From Verrucomicrobiota bacterium (GTDB lineage Bacteria > Verrucomicrobiota > Verrucomicrobiia > Limisphaerales > J093), in contig JAOSKK010000008.1 of assembly GCA_027493615.1 (NCBI GenBank), positions 29,094 through 93,093 on the forward strand: a DNA stretch of 64,000 nt. Reading direction: 5' to 3'. Positions 10,137 to 21,750 of the stretch are shown one piece after another; position 1 is the stretch's first letter; each line of letters starts with the position of its first letter. The translations under genes were made by a program, and so were the position numbers. The notes beneath the pieces are model-generated. The model searched no databases. It worked only from the letters and a program-made list of their open reading frames with translations, and was not told the DNA's origin.

Positions 10137-11123
10137 ATGACTCGGGATCCTGCCCCGCCTGCCGTGGGTGACGCGACGCTGCCGTCGGTCTCGGTGGTCA
10201 TTCCCAACTACAACCACGCGCGCTACCTGCCGCGATCGCTGAACGCCTTCCTCCGCCAGTCCGTTCGGCCTGTGGAGATCGTGGTGGTGAATGACGGTTC
10301 GACGGATGAAAGCCTGAAGGTCCTGCGCGAGCTCGCCCGCCAACATCCGGTGATCGAGGTCCTCGACAACGAACGCAACCTCGGCGTGGTGCCCAGCATG
10401 AACCGGGGTTTGGCACGGGCGCGCGGCGACTATGTCCTCTTTGCAGCGGCCGACGACGAGGTGCGGCCCGGCCTCCTGGAACGGTCGCTCACGCTGCTGC
10501 GGGAGCATCCGCAGGCCGGGCTGTGCAGCAGCCTGTCCGAGTGGCGCTGCGAGGCGTCTGGCTTGGCCTGGACTTTCGGGGCCGGCATGCCGGGCGAGGC
10601 GGGCTACCTCACGCCGGAGGCGATGGTGGCACTGGGGCGGCGCGGGCGGCTGGCGATCTCGGGGCCCAACACGCTGTTCCGGCGGACCGCGCTGGTGGAG
10701 GCGGGCGGCTGGGTGCCGGAACTGCGCTGGTACTGCGATTTCTTTGGCGCTTACGTGGTGGGGTTCCGCCATGGCATGTGCCATCTGCCCGAGGTGCTGG
10801 CCGAGTTCAATCTGAGTGCGGGCTCCTACTACCACACGGCGCGGAATGCCGCGGAACGCCGCGCCGTGCTGGCCCGGATGCTGGACCTGCTGTTGGCGGA
10901 GTCTTGTGCTGACGTTCGGCCGCGGATTCGGGACAGTGGGATTCTGGGCACGCTGGGCATGCCGTTGCTGCGGGTGGTCCTGGGGCAGCCGGCGTATCGG
11001 GGGTTTGTGACTGTCCCGTTGTTGCGACAGGTGGCACGGCGCGGGGCGGAGGTGTTGGGTCGCCGGTGGTTCCCGGCCTGGTTTGCCCGCTGGTGCCTGC
11101 GCGTGTTTTACGGGAAGGGGTAG
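10137..11123 (+). CDS. Family 2 glycosyltransferase
   Basis: A 328-residue GT-A fold enzyme transferring a sugar from a nucleotide donor, probably for polysaccharide or glycan assembly at the inner membrane face. The N-terminus carries the nucleotide-binding SVVIPNYNHARYLPRSL, then VVVNDGSTDES and NLGVVPSMNRGLARARGDYV. FAAADDEVRPG supplies the metal-binding acidic pair. The C-terminal third is basic and may be membrane-associated. ATG at 10137 is chosen because upstream codons in the same frame are repeat-derived. The gene is unbroken and has no clear operon partner. Confidence 0.8.
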   Translation: MTRDPAPPAVGDATLPSVSVVIPNYNHARYLPRSLNAFLRQSVRPVEIVVVNDGSTDESLKVLRELARQHPVIEVLDNERNLGVVPSMNRGLARARGDYVLFAAADDEVRPGLLERSLTLLREHPQAGLCSSLSEWRCEASGLAWTFGAGMPGEAGYLTPEAMVALGRRGRLAISGPNTLFRRTALVEAGGWVPELRWYCDFFGAYVVGFRHGMCHLPEVLAEFNLSAGSYYHTARNAAERRAVLARMLDLLLAESCADVRPRIRDSGILGTLGMPLLRVVLGQPAYRGFVTVPLLRQVARRGAEVLGRRWFPAWFARWCLRVFYGKG

Positions 11124-11404
11124 GTTTCCTCGTGGCTGCGCTGCCGAGGGACCTGCGTCCCCGCTCTACGGGGTACGCGCGAGAGCGACAACCCGTTGTC
11201 GTTGGCGACGGAGTCCCGCAAGCATACCTGCGACGGCTTGTCGTGCAGGCGTGGTGATCCACCGCACGAGGGAGGAGGATTCACGGTTTTGGGGCGGAGA
11301 AGATGGTAGGAAATCTGCTAGCTTCTTGTTGCTGTTTGCTGATGAGAAGGTCACCATAGCGCGCCCGTAAGACCATGAAAGCTACCCAAGGAGTTCCTGT
11401 TCCC

Positions 11405-14400
11405 ATGAAAGCTACCCTTGCGTCCCCGTCTGCCGCTCGAGTCCTTGTGCTGGTATGCGCCCTGGCTTGCGCTGGAACAGCCCGGGTCTGGGCGAGCGGG
11501 TGGTTTGAGGCGGTGTCGGTTGGGCTGCCGACCGAAGGATCATGGGCAGGAGTTGCCTGGGGCGATTACGACCGGGATGGTGACGAGGACCTATTCGTCG
11601 CCGGGGCGGAGGGTGGAGGAAGGCTGTACCGAAACCGAGGGGACGGAACCTTCGAAGAGACCGCGGGCGCGCTCCCGCCGGGGACCGGTAGCCTCCATGG
11701 CTGCGCTTGGGGGACTACGACAATGACGGTTGGCCCGACTTGTTCGTCGGGGTTCGCGGTGGCGGGGACAATCTGCTGTACCACAACCGACGGGACGGGA
11801 CCTTCGAACGTGTGACCGGAGGGGTGGTGGTGCAGGACGGGGGCGACACCACCGGGGTTGCCTGGGCGGACTATGATCAAGACGGCTTTCTCGACTTGTT
11901 CATCTCGGATCTGGGCAGCCGGGTGCGCCTATATCATAACGAGGGCGGCCGCGGCTTCAGCCAGGTGGGTGGTTTGTTCGACAACTTGGTTGCTTCGGTG
12001 GGGTGTGCGTGGGGTGACTATGACAACGACGGCGACCTGGATCTGCTCAGCGCCAATGGCGCGGCCCGGAACAACGTCCTGTATCGCAACGACGGGGGAG
12101 GGCGGTTCTCCCTCGTCGCCTCAGGGCCGGTCGTCAGCGACGGCGGCTACTCCACCTCGGCCGCCTGGGGCGACTATGACAACGATGGGGACTTGGACCT
12201 GTTCATCCCCAATCGCGCAGGACCGGACTTCCTGTACCGGAACCTCGGCGATGGGAGCTTCGCACGAGTGACCGGTGATCCTTTTGCCTCCGACACAGGC
12301 GAGGCCAACGGCTGCGCGTGGGCCGACTTCGACAACGACGGCGATCTCGACCTCTTCGTGGCCAACTACCAAGCGAGTCGTTCGTTGCTCTACCGCAATG
12401 ACGGCGGGGGTCGATTCACGAAGATGCCGGATGAGTTGCCGGTCCTCGCCCCCAACCAAGCCGTCGGGGTAGGCGTGGCGGACTACGACGGGGACGGCTT
12501 CGTTGATCTCTTCGTCAGCCAGCTCACGGGGGGTGTCGACTGTATCGCAACCGCGGCAACAGCCATCACTGGTTGACGGTGAAGGTGCAGCCGGAGGGTG
12601 CCGTGCGCTCGCCGATCGGCGTCCGGGTGAGGGTCAAGACGCTCGTGGAGGGTCAGGAGCAGTGGCAACTGCGCGAAATCGTTGGTGGGGGACGGTTGGT
12701 CGTCATCGGGCTTCAACGCCCAGTTCGGGCTCGGCCTGGCGACGGCGGCAGCGGTGGTCCGCGTCGAATGGGCGGCGGTGGGTCGGGTATGGGAATTCAC
12801 GGACGTGGCTGCGGATCAAGTTCTGACGGTTGCGGCGGTGCTCACTCCCAACCCGCCGCCGGTGCCGCCCGGGCTGGTGCTTCCGCCTGGCTTTGCCGCG
12901 GTGGAAGACGATGGGTACGGGGGGGGACTGGGGAGCCCGATGCGGGTGCAGAATGTCTATGCTGCGGCTCATTTCCCGCACTATCCGCTGGTGATTCAGG
13001 AACTCCGTTACCGTCGCGATGCGCGGGCGGAGCCCCTTCCCGAGCCGGGAGCTGGACCTCCAGATCCGGCTCGCGACGACGAGTCGTCAACCGGACGCGC
13101 TGAGCGCGGTTTTCGAGGAGAATCTGGGGGCCGACGCCCAGGTTGTGTGGGACGGCTCCGTCACGGTGGCGAGTGAATCGGCCGCGGTACCAGGCGGCCC
13201 CAACCCCTTCGAGATCCGTCTACCCTTCCACACGCCGTTCCGCTACGACCCGGCACGGGGGAACCTCCTGATCGAACTCAAATCTCGCTCGACGGGCGGT
13301 GAACTGTGGACGGACGGCTCTAACGACGCTGATGATGGTGCCTCGCGCATCTTCGCCGAGGGGGCCGACGCCCAGTTGGCGAGCCATCAAGACACCGGCG
13401 CAGACATAGCCCACCTGACGTTCACCGCCGCGGAGCCGTTACCGCCGTCATTCGTGGAGGTGGCGACGGGCGTGTTGGCCGGCGCGGCGATTAGCCACGG
13501 CGCCGATTGGGCGGACATCGATGGGGACGGAGACCTCGACTTCTTTCTGGCCATGCACGGAGAGCCGGGTGTGCTCGCGCGCAACGCCGGTAACGGTGCC
13601 TTCAGCCGTGTGACGGAGGGTGAACTGCCGCGCACCGCCGGGCCCGCTACCGGCTGCGTGTGGGGGGATTACGACAATGACGGCGACCCGGATCTCCTGA
13701 TCGTTCTGCGGGGCCAGGATCCCGCCCTCTGGCGCAACGATGGCGCGGGCCGGTTCACCCTGAACACGGACTCCGGCTTGCAGGTTGGGGCGGAGCAATC
13801 CTACGGGGCGGCGTGGGCCGACTTCGACAATGATGGTTGGCTGGACGTCTTCATCATCAACACCTCGGCGGCCAACCATCTCTACCGGAATCAGCGTGAC
13901 GGCACCTTCCGCCGCGTGTTCGATCCGCCCCTCGGGACGGATGTCGGCGCTGGAATCGGCTGTGCCTGGGGAGACTACGACGGCGATGGAGACCCAGACC
14001 TGTTTGTAGCCAACGCCGACCAGGAGAACAACGCGCTTTACCGCAACGACGGTGGGGGCGCCTTCACGCGCATCACCGAAGGCGTGGTGGTCAGCGACGG
14101 CGGAGGCTCGGTGTCGGCGGCCTGGGGGGATTACGACAACGATGGCCGGCTCGATTTGTTCGTCGGTAACCGTTCCGGTCCCAGTTTCCTCTACCGGAAC
14201 CTCGGCGGCGGTCAGTTCGTGCGGGTGAGGGAGGGCGAGATCACCACCGACGTGGCTGAGGTCAATGGCTGCGCATGGGCCGATTACGACAACGACGGCT
14301 GGCTGGATTTGCTGGTGGTCAACTGGCAGGGATCCCCACACTTCCTCTACCGGAACCTGGGCAACGGCTCCTTCCAACGGATGACCACGCCGCCGCTTGG

Positions 14401-17400
14401 AGACCTCCCGAGGTCGGCCATCGGGGCGGCCTGGGGCGACTATGACGACGACGGATTCCCCTGACCTGTTGCTGGCCAACTACGGACCGGACTCGGCGCT
14501 GTTGCGGAACACTGGCAACGCGAATCATTGGCTGAAGCTCCAACTGGTGGGTGTCCTCTCCAACCGCTCCGGGGTGGGGGCCAAGGTGCGCCTCCTTACT
14601 GCTGGTGGGTCCTGGCAAATGCGAGAGGTCACCAGTGGCACCGGTTGGTCCAGCGCTGGCCCTGGGGCGTCCTTCGGGTTGGGGAACGCCCTCCAGGCGG
14701 AGATCGTCCGGGTCGAGTGGCCGTCAGGCATCGTCAACGAACTCCGCAACGTGGTCGCGAATCAGGTGATCACGGTCGTCGAACAGCTCCCGCCCTTGAG
14801 GATTGCGCCGACGAACACATGGTTTAGCGGCGCGGTCACCGTGACCTTGATTACCCCGCTCGAGGATGTCGCGCTTCACTACACGACCGATGGCACGGAA
14901 CCGACGACCGCCTCGCCGCGTTATACGGCGCCGCTGTCCTTCACCCAGTCGGTCACGCTCAGGGCCCGCGTTTTCCTGGACGGCCTGCCAGCCTCGGAGG
15001 TCGTCAGCGCCACGTATCTCGAGGACGTCTGGAACGACGGCATCCCGGTAGCCTGGCGCGCGCAGTACTTCGGCGCGGATTGGTTCACCAAGACCGCCGC
15101 GGGCCCGTTGGCTGACGTGGACGAGGACGGCGCGAACACGTACCAGGAGTTCCTGGCCCGGACCGATCCCACCAACGGCCAGTCGGTGCCCGACCCGGTT
15201 CCCGCGCTGCTCGTGGTGACGCCGACCTCCGGCATCTACGCCGGTGAAGTGGCGGTTTCCTTCACCACGCCGGTCCCGGGCGGCGAGATCCGGTTCACGC
15301 GCGATGGAGCGGAGCCGGGCGCGGATTCTGAAGCCTATGCCGGTGAACCCGTCACGTTGCTCGAGTCGGCCACGCTCCAGGCGCGGGTCTATGTCAATCG
15401 CAACCCGGTGTCCGGTCTGGTCGAGGCGAGCTACACCGTGACGCCTGTAGCGCCCACGCTGGTCCGTCAACCGGTGGGCGCGACCGTCTACGAGGGCGAC
15501 GCGTACGCCTTTCAAGTGCTCGCCAAGGGTACCCCGCCACTGACGTACCGGTGGTTCCGCGACGGCGTCGAGATCGCCGGTGCCTTGGGCCATGAGCTGG
15601 TGTTCGCCGCAGTTACCTTCGCCGATGCCGGGGCCTATACCGTGCAGGTGGCCAACGATCACGGCGCCGCCACGAGCGAGCCGGCCGTGCTGAACGTGGT
15701 GCCGCGCCCCATGCCACCGGTGATCGTCCAGCAACCGCAGTCGCAGACGATCGTCGTCGGCGGCACGGCGGTGTTCGCCGTCGAAGTGACGGGCACGGAA
15801 CCCTTCACTTACCAGTGGCGGTTTGGCGCCGCGGCCTTGCCAGGCGAGACGGGGCCGGTGCTGCGGCTGAGCAACGTCCAGAAGAACCAGGCCGGGTTCT
15901 ACAGCGTGCTGGTCCGGAACGCGCATGGCTCGCGGGGGAGCGCGCACGCGGTCCTGACCGTGGTCGATGCGCCCATCGCCCCTCGCGTCACCAGCGGCCC
16001 GATCAGCATTGCCCAGCGCGAAGGGGAAGCGGCCGCCCTCTCCGTGACCGTGGCCGGGACGTCTCCCTTCGCATACGAATGGCGGCACAACGGCCAGCTC
16101 GTCCCCGGCGCCAACACTGCCTGGCTGAACTGGTCCGCCCTCGCGTTGACGGACGCCGGCACCTACACCGTCACGGTCAGCAACGACGCGGGTTCGGTCA
16201 TGTCCATGCCCGCCATCGTCGAAGTGCAGCCGCTGGCGCCGGGCGGCACGGTGGTCTTGGATAATCGGGTCATGGACGCCCTCGATGCGCCGGTGCTCGA
16301 CGCGGACGGTGTCACGCGCCTGGCGGGGCCGGACTTCTTCGCCCAGCTCTACGCCGGGATCGACGCCGGAGCCCTCGTGCCCGTGGGGCCCGTGGTGCCT
16401 TTCCTCCCGGGAGGCGGCGCCGGCTATGTGCAGAGGGGCCAGGGGGCAATGTGGTGACCCTGCCGATGGTTGCTCCTGGCGGTACCGCTCACGTGCAGGT
16501 GCGGGCCTGGGAAAGCGCCCGCGGAGCCAGTTACGAACAGGCCTACCGTGCCGGCGGCAAGGCGGGCCGGTCCGCCGTCCTCACGCTGGTCACGGGCGGC
16601 GCCGGTGAACCGGCCAGCCCGCCCGCCCAACTGTTCGGGATCCAGTCGTTTCGCCTGGAGCGGGAAGCCGAGCCGCCGGTGGTCACGGTGAGTTCGCCCC
16701 TGGCCGGCACGACGCCGGACGAGCGCTTCAGCCTCACCGGCCAGGTGACCGACGCGATCGCGCTCGGCGAGGTGCGCTGGGAGTGGAACGGGGCGAATCA
16801 AGGGCTGCTGACCCTGGACGGCGAAGGCCGGTTCCAAGTGGCCGGGCGACGCCTCCTGCCGGGCGACAACCGCCTGGTGATCCACGCCACCGACGCGGCG
16901 GGCAACGCGAGCCAGGCCGAGGTCGTCGCCGTCTGGGAACCGCTGCGGGTGATCGAGTGGGATGCGGTCGATCCCGTTCGTGAAGGGCGCCGGGTCCAGG
17001 CCCCGCTCGCGTTCCGCAGTCCGGGCGAGGTGAGCGGGCTGACCTTCGTGGTCCGTTACGATCCGGAGCAGTTCCGCGATCCGGCGTTGAGCTGGGCGCC
17101 GGGTGTGTTGCTCGCCGGCGCGCTCGCCCAGGTGAGCGATGGAACCGCCGGTGAGGTGCGCGCCACCCTTTCGCTGCCCGGGGCGGTGCTGCCCGCCGGA
17201 CGTCAGCCGCTGGCCACGCTGACTTTGCGGGCGCGCAGCGTGCCGGGTCTGACGATGGCGCGTCTCGAATCCCAGGTGCTCGATGTGGCTGATCGCGAGG
17301 GCACCCCGCTGGCGTTCGGGAACCTGGGTCAACCTCTGACCCTGGAGATCCAGCCGCGCCAACTCGTCGGCGACGCCAACGGCAACGGCGCACTCGATGT

Positions 17401-18280
17401 GGGAGACGCCACCTTGATCCAGCGGCTCATCGCCCGGCTCGACCTGCCTCGCGCCTGGGACGTGGTTCTCAACGATCTCAACCAGAACCTGGACCTGGAT
17501 TCGGGTGATGTGGTGAAGATCCTGCGCGTGCTGGTCGGTTTGGACCCGGCCCCCGCGCCCGGTCGGCTTGTTCGCCTCGCCACGTCCATGGCCCCGGCTC
17601 AGGTTCGAACGGCGTCCTTCGCGGATGCCGGTGCAGCGTCAAACGCCCGGCTCAACCTCATCGCTTCGACGACGGTGGTGTGGCCGGGAGCACGCCTGGT
17701 TGTGCGGGTGAATCTGGCGGAAGCGCCGGCCACCACGTCGGGCGTGGCGTTCACGTTGAACTATCCGGCAAACGCGTTGCGGCTGGCAGGGGAACCTGGC
17801 TACCGCACCGGCGAAGCGGTTCCGCCCGGGTCGGTGGCGCTGTGGAACCCGGACGAGGCCGCGGGTCGGCTGAGCTTCGCCGCCGCCGGTGCCCAGGTGT
17901 GGCCCGGCACAACCGGAATGCTGGCCGAGGTGACCTTCGAGCGACTGGCGCAGCCGGCAGGGCAAGCACTCGTTGTCACGGTCGATCCGGCGCAAGTTGC
18001 GCTGGAGGGCGGGTTCGAGGTCGAGTCGCTGCCGGCCGCCAGCGTCATCCTCACCGACCACATGCCGCGGATCGACGCGTCGGTGACGCGCACCGACGAC
18101 GGCTGGGAGATCACGTTCGACACGGCGGACGGAGCCGGGTATCGGCTGGAAGCCTCGAGCGATCTCGTGGTCTGGGAAACGATCAGCACCCATCGCGGGC
18201 AGGGAGGGAAATTGCGGGTGACGGATCCGGACACGACCTGGCACGCACAGCGTTTCTACCGGTTGCTTTTGGTGCCGTAA
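11405..18280 (+). CDS. Giant secreted FG-GAP/ASPIC-UnbV/Ig/cohesin-like/dockerin protein (six frameshifts)
   Basis: One gene of about 2,290 codons. ATG at 11405 follows AAGGAG and opens a signal peptide (VLVLVCALACAGTARVWA). Modules in order: about seven FG-GAP/VCBS calcium-binding repeats (AWGDYDNDGDLDL type, 11540-12540), an ASPIC-UnbV domain (12570-12830), a beta-rich unknown domain (12880-13430), a second FG-GAP block (13490-14480), a second ASPIC-UnbV domain, two chitobiase C-terminal-like modules (14810-15440), three Ig-like domains (15450-16230), two cohesin-like domains flanking a type I dockerin repeat (GDANGNGALDVGDATLIQR, about 17365-17550), and a C-terminal module ending RFYRLLLVP. 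Frame changes: missing base near 11710, 12535 and 16440; extra base near 12693, 13028 and 14460. They sum to zero, which argues for a single intact gene. Likely a surface or adhesion/scaffold protein. Confidence 0.7.
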
Positions 18281-18484
18281 GGCGGAGGATTCAGCCGGTG
18301 GGGGTTCTCCGCCGATTACGAACATAGGGGATTCGGGGAAGGCGCAGATCCCCTCCTCCCAATTCCCGATGTTCGCAATCTGCGGAGGATTCAAGGGTGG
18401 GGATCGCTAATCTGGGCTGTTTGTAGGGCGGTGCGCAGCTCCCGCTCGCTTGCATGCGGAGCCGGCACGGGTAGCCTCGCCCGT
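18281..18484. other. Intergenic imperfect palindrome
   Basis: GCGGAGGATTCA occurs at both ends of a 100-base segment (about 18282 and 18381). Between them CGATTACGAACATAGGGGATTC is approximately mirrored by CCCGATGTTCGCAATC. It could act as a terminator or processing hairpin for the giant gene, or be a dispersed repeat; there is no T tract. Confidence 0.4.
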
Positions 18485-19143
18485 ATGAGAAAGCTCTGGA
18501 TGGTGCGGACGTGCTGGCTGGGCGTGCTCCTCTCCGCCTGGCAGGCGGCGACGGTGGGAGGGGCCGGGGAGGCCTTGCGCGACCGGATTCTGCCACCGCC
18601 GAATCGCGCTGGGGGACGTCGCTCATGCAGGCCCTGGAGCAACGCCGGACAACGCGGGAATTCAAGCCGGATGCGCTCGGGGACCAAATGTTGTCCGATC
18701 TGCTGTGGGCAGCGTGCGGCGTCAACCGGCCCGGCGAAGGCAAACGCACGGTCCCCACCGCGAAGAACGCCCAGGAGATCGACGTGTACGTCGCCCTGGT
18801 CGAGGGACTCTATCGGTACGAGGCCGAGACGCACCGGCTCCGCCAGGTGGCCCGCGAAGACCTGCGCGGGTTGACCAGCGGCCAGGAATTCGCCCGCGTC
18901 GCACCAGTCGCGCTCGTGTTGGTGGCGGACTTCGCGCGGTTCAAGGACACGGCCGAGGCCGACGCGCAGCGTTACGCGGTTTTCGACGCCGGCGCCATCG
19001 CGCAGAATATCTCCCTGTACTGCGCGGCGGCGGGCTTGGGCACGGTGGTGCATGAGCTGCCGCGTGAGCCGTTGGCCCGCGCGATGCAGCTCGGCGAACG
19101 TCAGTCCATCATCATGGCGCAGGCCGTGGGTTGGCCGAAGTGA
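18485..19143 (+). CDS. SagB/ThcOx-type nitroreductase, exported (frameshifted)
   Basis: An FMN-dependent nitroreductase-fold oxidoreductase. ATG at 18485 opens a signal-like N-terminus (TCWLGVLLSAWQAATVGGAG). The body begins LMQALEQRRTTREF, the FMN-phosphate-binding arginine segment typical of the family, and continues with DLLWAACGVNRP and the late FMN segment AGLGTVVHELPRE. One G is missing near 18608-18612; without correction the open frame begins only at 18511 in another frame. The stop at 19141-19143 overlaps the tilS start as GTGA. Substrate not known. Confidence 0.65.
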
Positions 19144-20618
19144 AGCCCCGCGCGGCCAGGCCAGACTCTTTGGTGCGGCAGGTGCACGACGTGATCCGTG
19201 CCCAGGGCTTGCTTGTGCCGGGCGAGGCGGTCGTGGTGGCGGTGTCGGGGGGGCGCGATTCGATGGTGTTGCTCGACGTCCTCAGCCGCCTGGCGCCGAC
19301 CGGAGGCTGGCGGCTGACGGTGGCGCACTTCAACCATCGGCTCCGCGGCCGCGCCAGCGATGCCGACGCCCGGCTGGTCCAGGACATGGCGGCGCGACGC
19401 GGCTGGCCGTGTCGGCTCGAGGAGGCGGACGTGCGGCGGGTGGCGCGGAACGAGGGGGTTTCCGTGGAAATGGCGGCGCGCCGGTTGAGGCACGCCTTCC
19501 TGGCCCGCACGGCGAAGGCGGTGGGCGCGGCGAAGGTCGTGCTTGGCCATCACGCGGACGACCAGGTTGAGACGTTCTTCCTGCGGGTGCTCCGCGGTGC
19601 CGGGGTCGACGGGTTGGCCGGGATGAAGTTCGCGAGCCCTTCTCCGGCCGCAGCCGACGTGCTGCTGGTCCGGCCGTGCCTGGAGGTCCCGATGGCGGAA
19701 CTCGCGGCGTATGCCCGGCGCCACCGCATCGCGTTCCGGGAAGATGCGAGCAACCGGATCCTCGACACGCCGCGCAACCGCGTCCGGCACCAGTTCCTCC
19801 CGCTGCTGCGTCGGACGCTCCAGCCGGCCCTCGCGACGACGGTAACGCGTTTGATGGCGGTGCTGGGCGAGGAAACGGCGTTCGTCGGCGCCGCCGCACA
19901 CCGGTGGCTGGCGGGGGCGCGGCGTCCCCGGTTCGAACGCCTGGCTGTGGCCGTGCAGCGGCGCGTGATCCACGAGCAACTTCGTTCGTTGGGGATCGAG
20001 CCGACGTTCGAGTGGGTCGAGCGGCTGCGGCAGGCGGCGGGAAGGAGCATCACGGTCCCACCAGGCCGGCAAGTCTGGCGGACAATGACGGGCGAGCTTG
20101 TGGCCGGCGCTCCCTTGCGCGCGGCGTTTGTCACTGACCATGTTACGGTGCCGATCAAGGGGCGGAAGGGGCGGATCGAGTTCGGCGGGCTCGCGGTTTC
20201 ATGGTCGCGGCGACGTTGGACGGCCAGGCTGGAGGAGGTGCCGAAGGGCGTGCCGGGCCAGGAATGGCTGGACGCGGATCGGGTCGGAGAGACCCTGGTG
20301 CTGCGCCACTGGCAGCCGGGTGATCGGTTCCAGCCCAGCGGGTTCGAGCGGCCGGCGAAGCTCCAGGACCTGTTCACGAACGCCCGGGTCCCGCGGCTTG
20401 AGCGGCACCGGCGCGTGGTGGCGGTGGCGGCCGACGGCGGGGTTTGTTGGGTCGAGGGATTGCGGCTGGGCGAGGGGTTCAAGGTGCGAAAGGACACCCG
20501 CCGGATCCTCGAGTGGCGGTGGACAAGCGCAAGATTTGCTGAAACTTCCGGGGTGGTTGCCGTGTCCAATCCTCATCGCCGCCACCGTGGCGGCATCTCT
20601 GCATGCGCGGAACACTAA
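19140..20618 (+). CDS. tilS: tRNA(Ile)-lysidine synthetase
   Basis: Converts the wobble cytidine of the CAU-anticodon tRNA-Ile to lysidine using ATP and lysine, in the cytoplasm. The N-terminal PP-loop ATPase motif is SGGRDS, followed by LTVAHFNHRLRG, the catalytic-domain LGHHADDQVETFFLRVLRG, and RNRVRHQFLPLL. The C-terminal TilS domain (LVLRHWQPGDRFQPSG, then KLQDLFTNARVPR) binds the tRNA. About 490 residues, normal for a three-domain form. GTG at 19140 gives a four-base overlap with the upstream stop and is preferred; TTG at 19131 is possible. The gene is unbroken and essential in most bacteria, which shows that the indels elsewhere are not uniform gene decay. Confidence 0.92.
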   Translation: MKPRAARPDSLVRQVHDVIRAQGLLVPGEAVVVAVSGGRDSMVLLDVLSRLAPTGGWRLTVAHFNHRLRGRASDADARLVQDMAARRGWPCRLEEADVRRVARNEGVSVEMAARRLRHAFLARTAKAVGAAKVVLGHHADDQVETFFLRVLRGAGVDGLAGMKFASPSPAAADVLLVRPCLEVPMAELAAYARRHRIAFREDASNRILDTPRNRVRHQFLPLLRRTLQPALATTVTRLMAVLGEETAFVGAAAHRWLAGARRPRFERLAVAVQRRVIHEQLRSLGIEPTFEWVERLRQAAGRSITVPPGRQVWRTMTGELVAGAPLRAAFVTDHVTVPIKGRKGRIEFGGLAVSWSRRRWTARLEEVPKGVPGQEWLDADRVGETLVLRHWQPGDRFQPSGFERPAKLQDLFTNARVPRLERHRRVVAVAADGGVCWVEGLRLGEGFKVRKDTRRILEWRWTSARFAETSGVVAVSNPHRRHRGGISACAEH

Positions 20619-21750
20619 ACTTGAAACCGGGGATTCGCTGGTTGGCAGCGGGGATGGCGGTGGTGTGGCTGGCCGGAAGCGGCTGCACGAAACGGCCGTT
20701 TGGCAAGTCGGCAGACAACCCGGCGCCGGACGCAGCCGTGATGGCGGTGCCGGTGGAGGTGGCGGCCATCCGGCGCGGGGCCATCGAGGCGGTGCAAAAG
20801 ACTTCGCGGCACCTCGAGGCGGAACAGGAGGTGCGGGTGTTCGCGCGCACGGCGAACCGGGTGACCAAGCTGTTGGTCGAGGAGGGGGATCGGGTCGAGC
20901 CGGGCCAGGTGTTGGTGCAGCTCGAGGATGACATCCAGACGACGCAGGTGGAAAAGGCGCGAGGAAATGTGGAGCGGGCGCGGCGGGAATTCGCGCGCTT
21001 GGAGGCACTGTACGCGCAGCGGCTGGTCAGCGAACAGGTTCATTCCGACAGCCAGTTCGAGCTGCGGCAGTTGGAGCTGGCGCTCGAGGACGCGCAGCGG
21101 CAGCTCGACTACACCCGGGTGGTGGCCCCCATCGCCGGCACTGTCACGCTGCGGCTGGTGAAAGAGGGCGACCTGGTGAACGTGAACCAGCACCTGTTCG
21201 ATCTGGTGGACTTCAACTCGATTGTTGCGCGCGTCTACCTGCCCGAGAGCGAACTGCCGAACCTGCGGGTGGGCCAGCCGGTGCGGGTGGTGGCCACCGC
21301 GTTGCCGGGCCAGGAACATCAAGGCTATGTGCAGCGGATCGCGCCGGTCGTCGAGCGGAAGACGGGGACGGTGAAGGTGACGGTGGCATTCCGTGACGTC
21401 GGCGCGCTGCGGCCGGGGATGTACGTGACGGTCGAGTTGGTGACGGCGGCCAACGCGCAGGCGCTGTTGATCCCAAAGCGGGCGTTGGTGCACGACGGTG
21501 GCCAGATCTTTGCCTACCGCCTGGGGAAGAGCGCGTGGTCCAGCGCGTGTTGGTCCGCCCGCGCATGGGGGATGAGCTGCATGTCGAGCCCGCCGAGGGT
21601 TTCACGGAGGGCGACCTCCTGGTGGTCGCCGGCCAGACGGGGTTGCGAGACGGTGCCAAGGTCCGGTTGCCAGGCGATCCAGATCCCGCCGACGCCGCGG
21701 CGGCGGCCAAGCCGGTCGTGGCCAGTTCGAGCCCCAAGACCAAGAGCTGA
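20603..21750 (+). CDS. RND efflux periplasmic adaptor lipoprotein (frameshifted)
   Basis: The membrane-fusion subunit that links an RND pump to an outer-membrane channel. A lipoprotein signal (AVVWLAGSGC) anchors it. The lipoyl half-motifs flank a coiled-coil hairpin rich in Glu, Arg and Leu (about residues 110-170), followed by DYTRVVAPIAGTVTLR and the beta-barrel segment RVYLPESELPNLRVGQPV. One G is missing near 21522-21528, moving the last 75 residues (VLVRPRMGDELHVEP onward) to another frame. The start overlaps tilS by 16 bases and the stop overlaps the first permease start, so these are one operon. No outer-membrane channel gene is in the window. Confidence 0.8.

Noticed and set aside
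14724..16088. 454-codon minus-strand open frame
   Set aside because: Antisense to the Ig and chitobiase modules of the giant gene.
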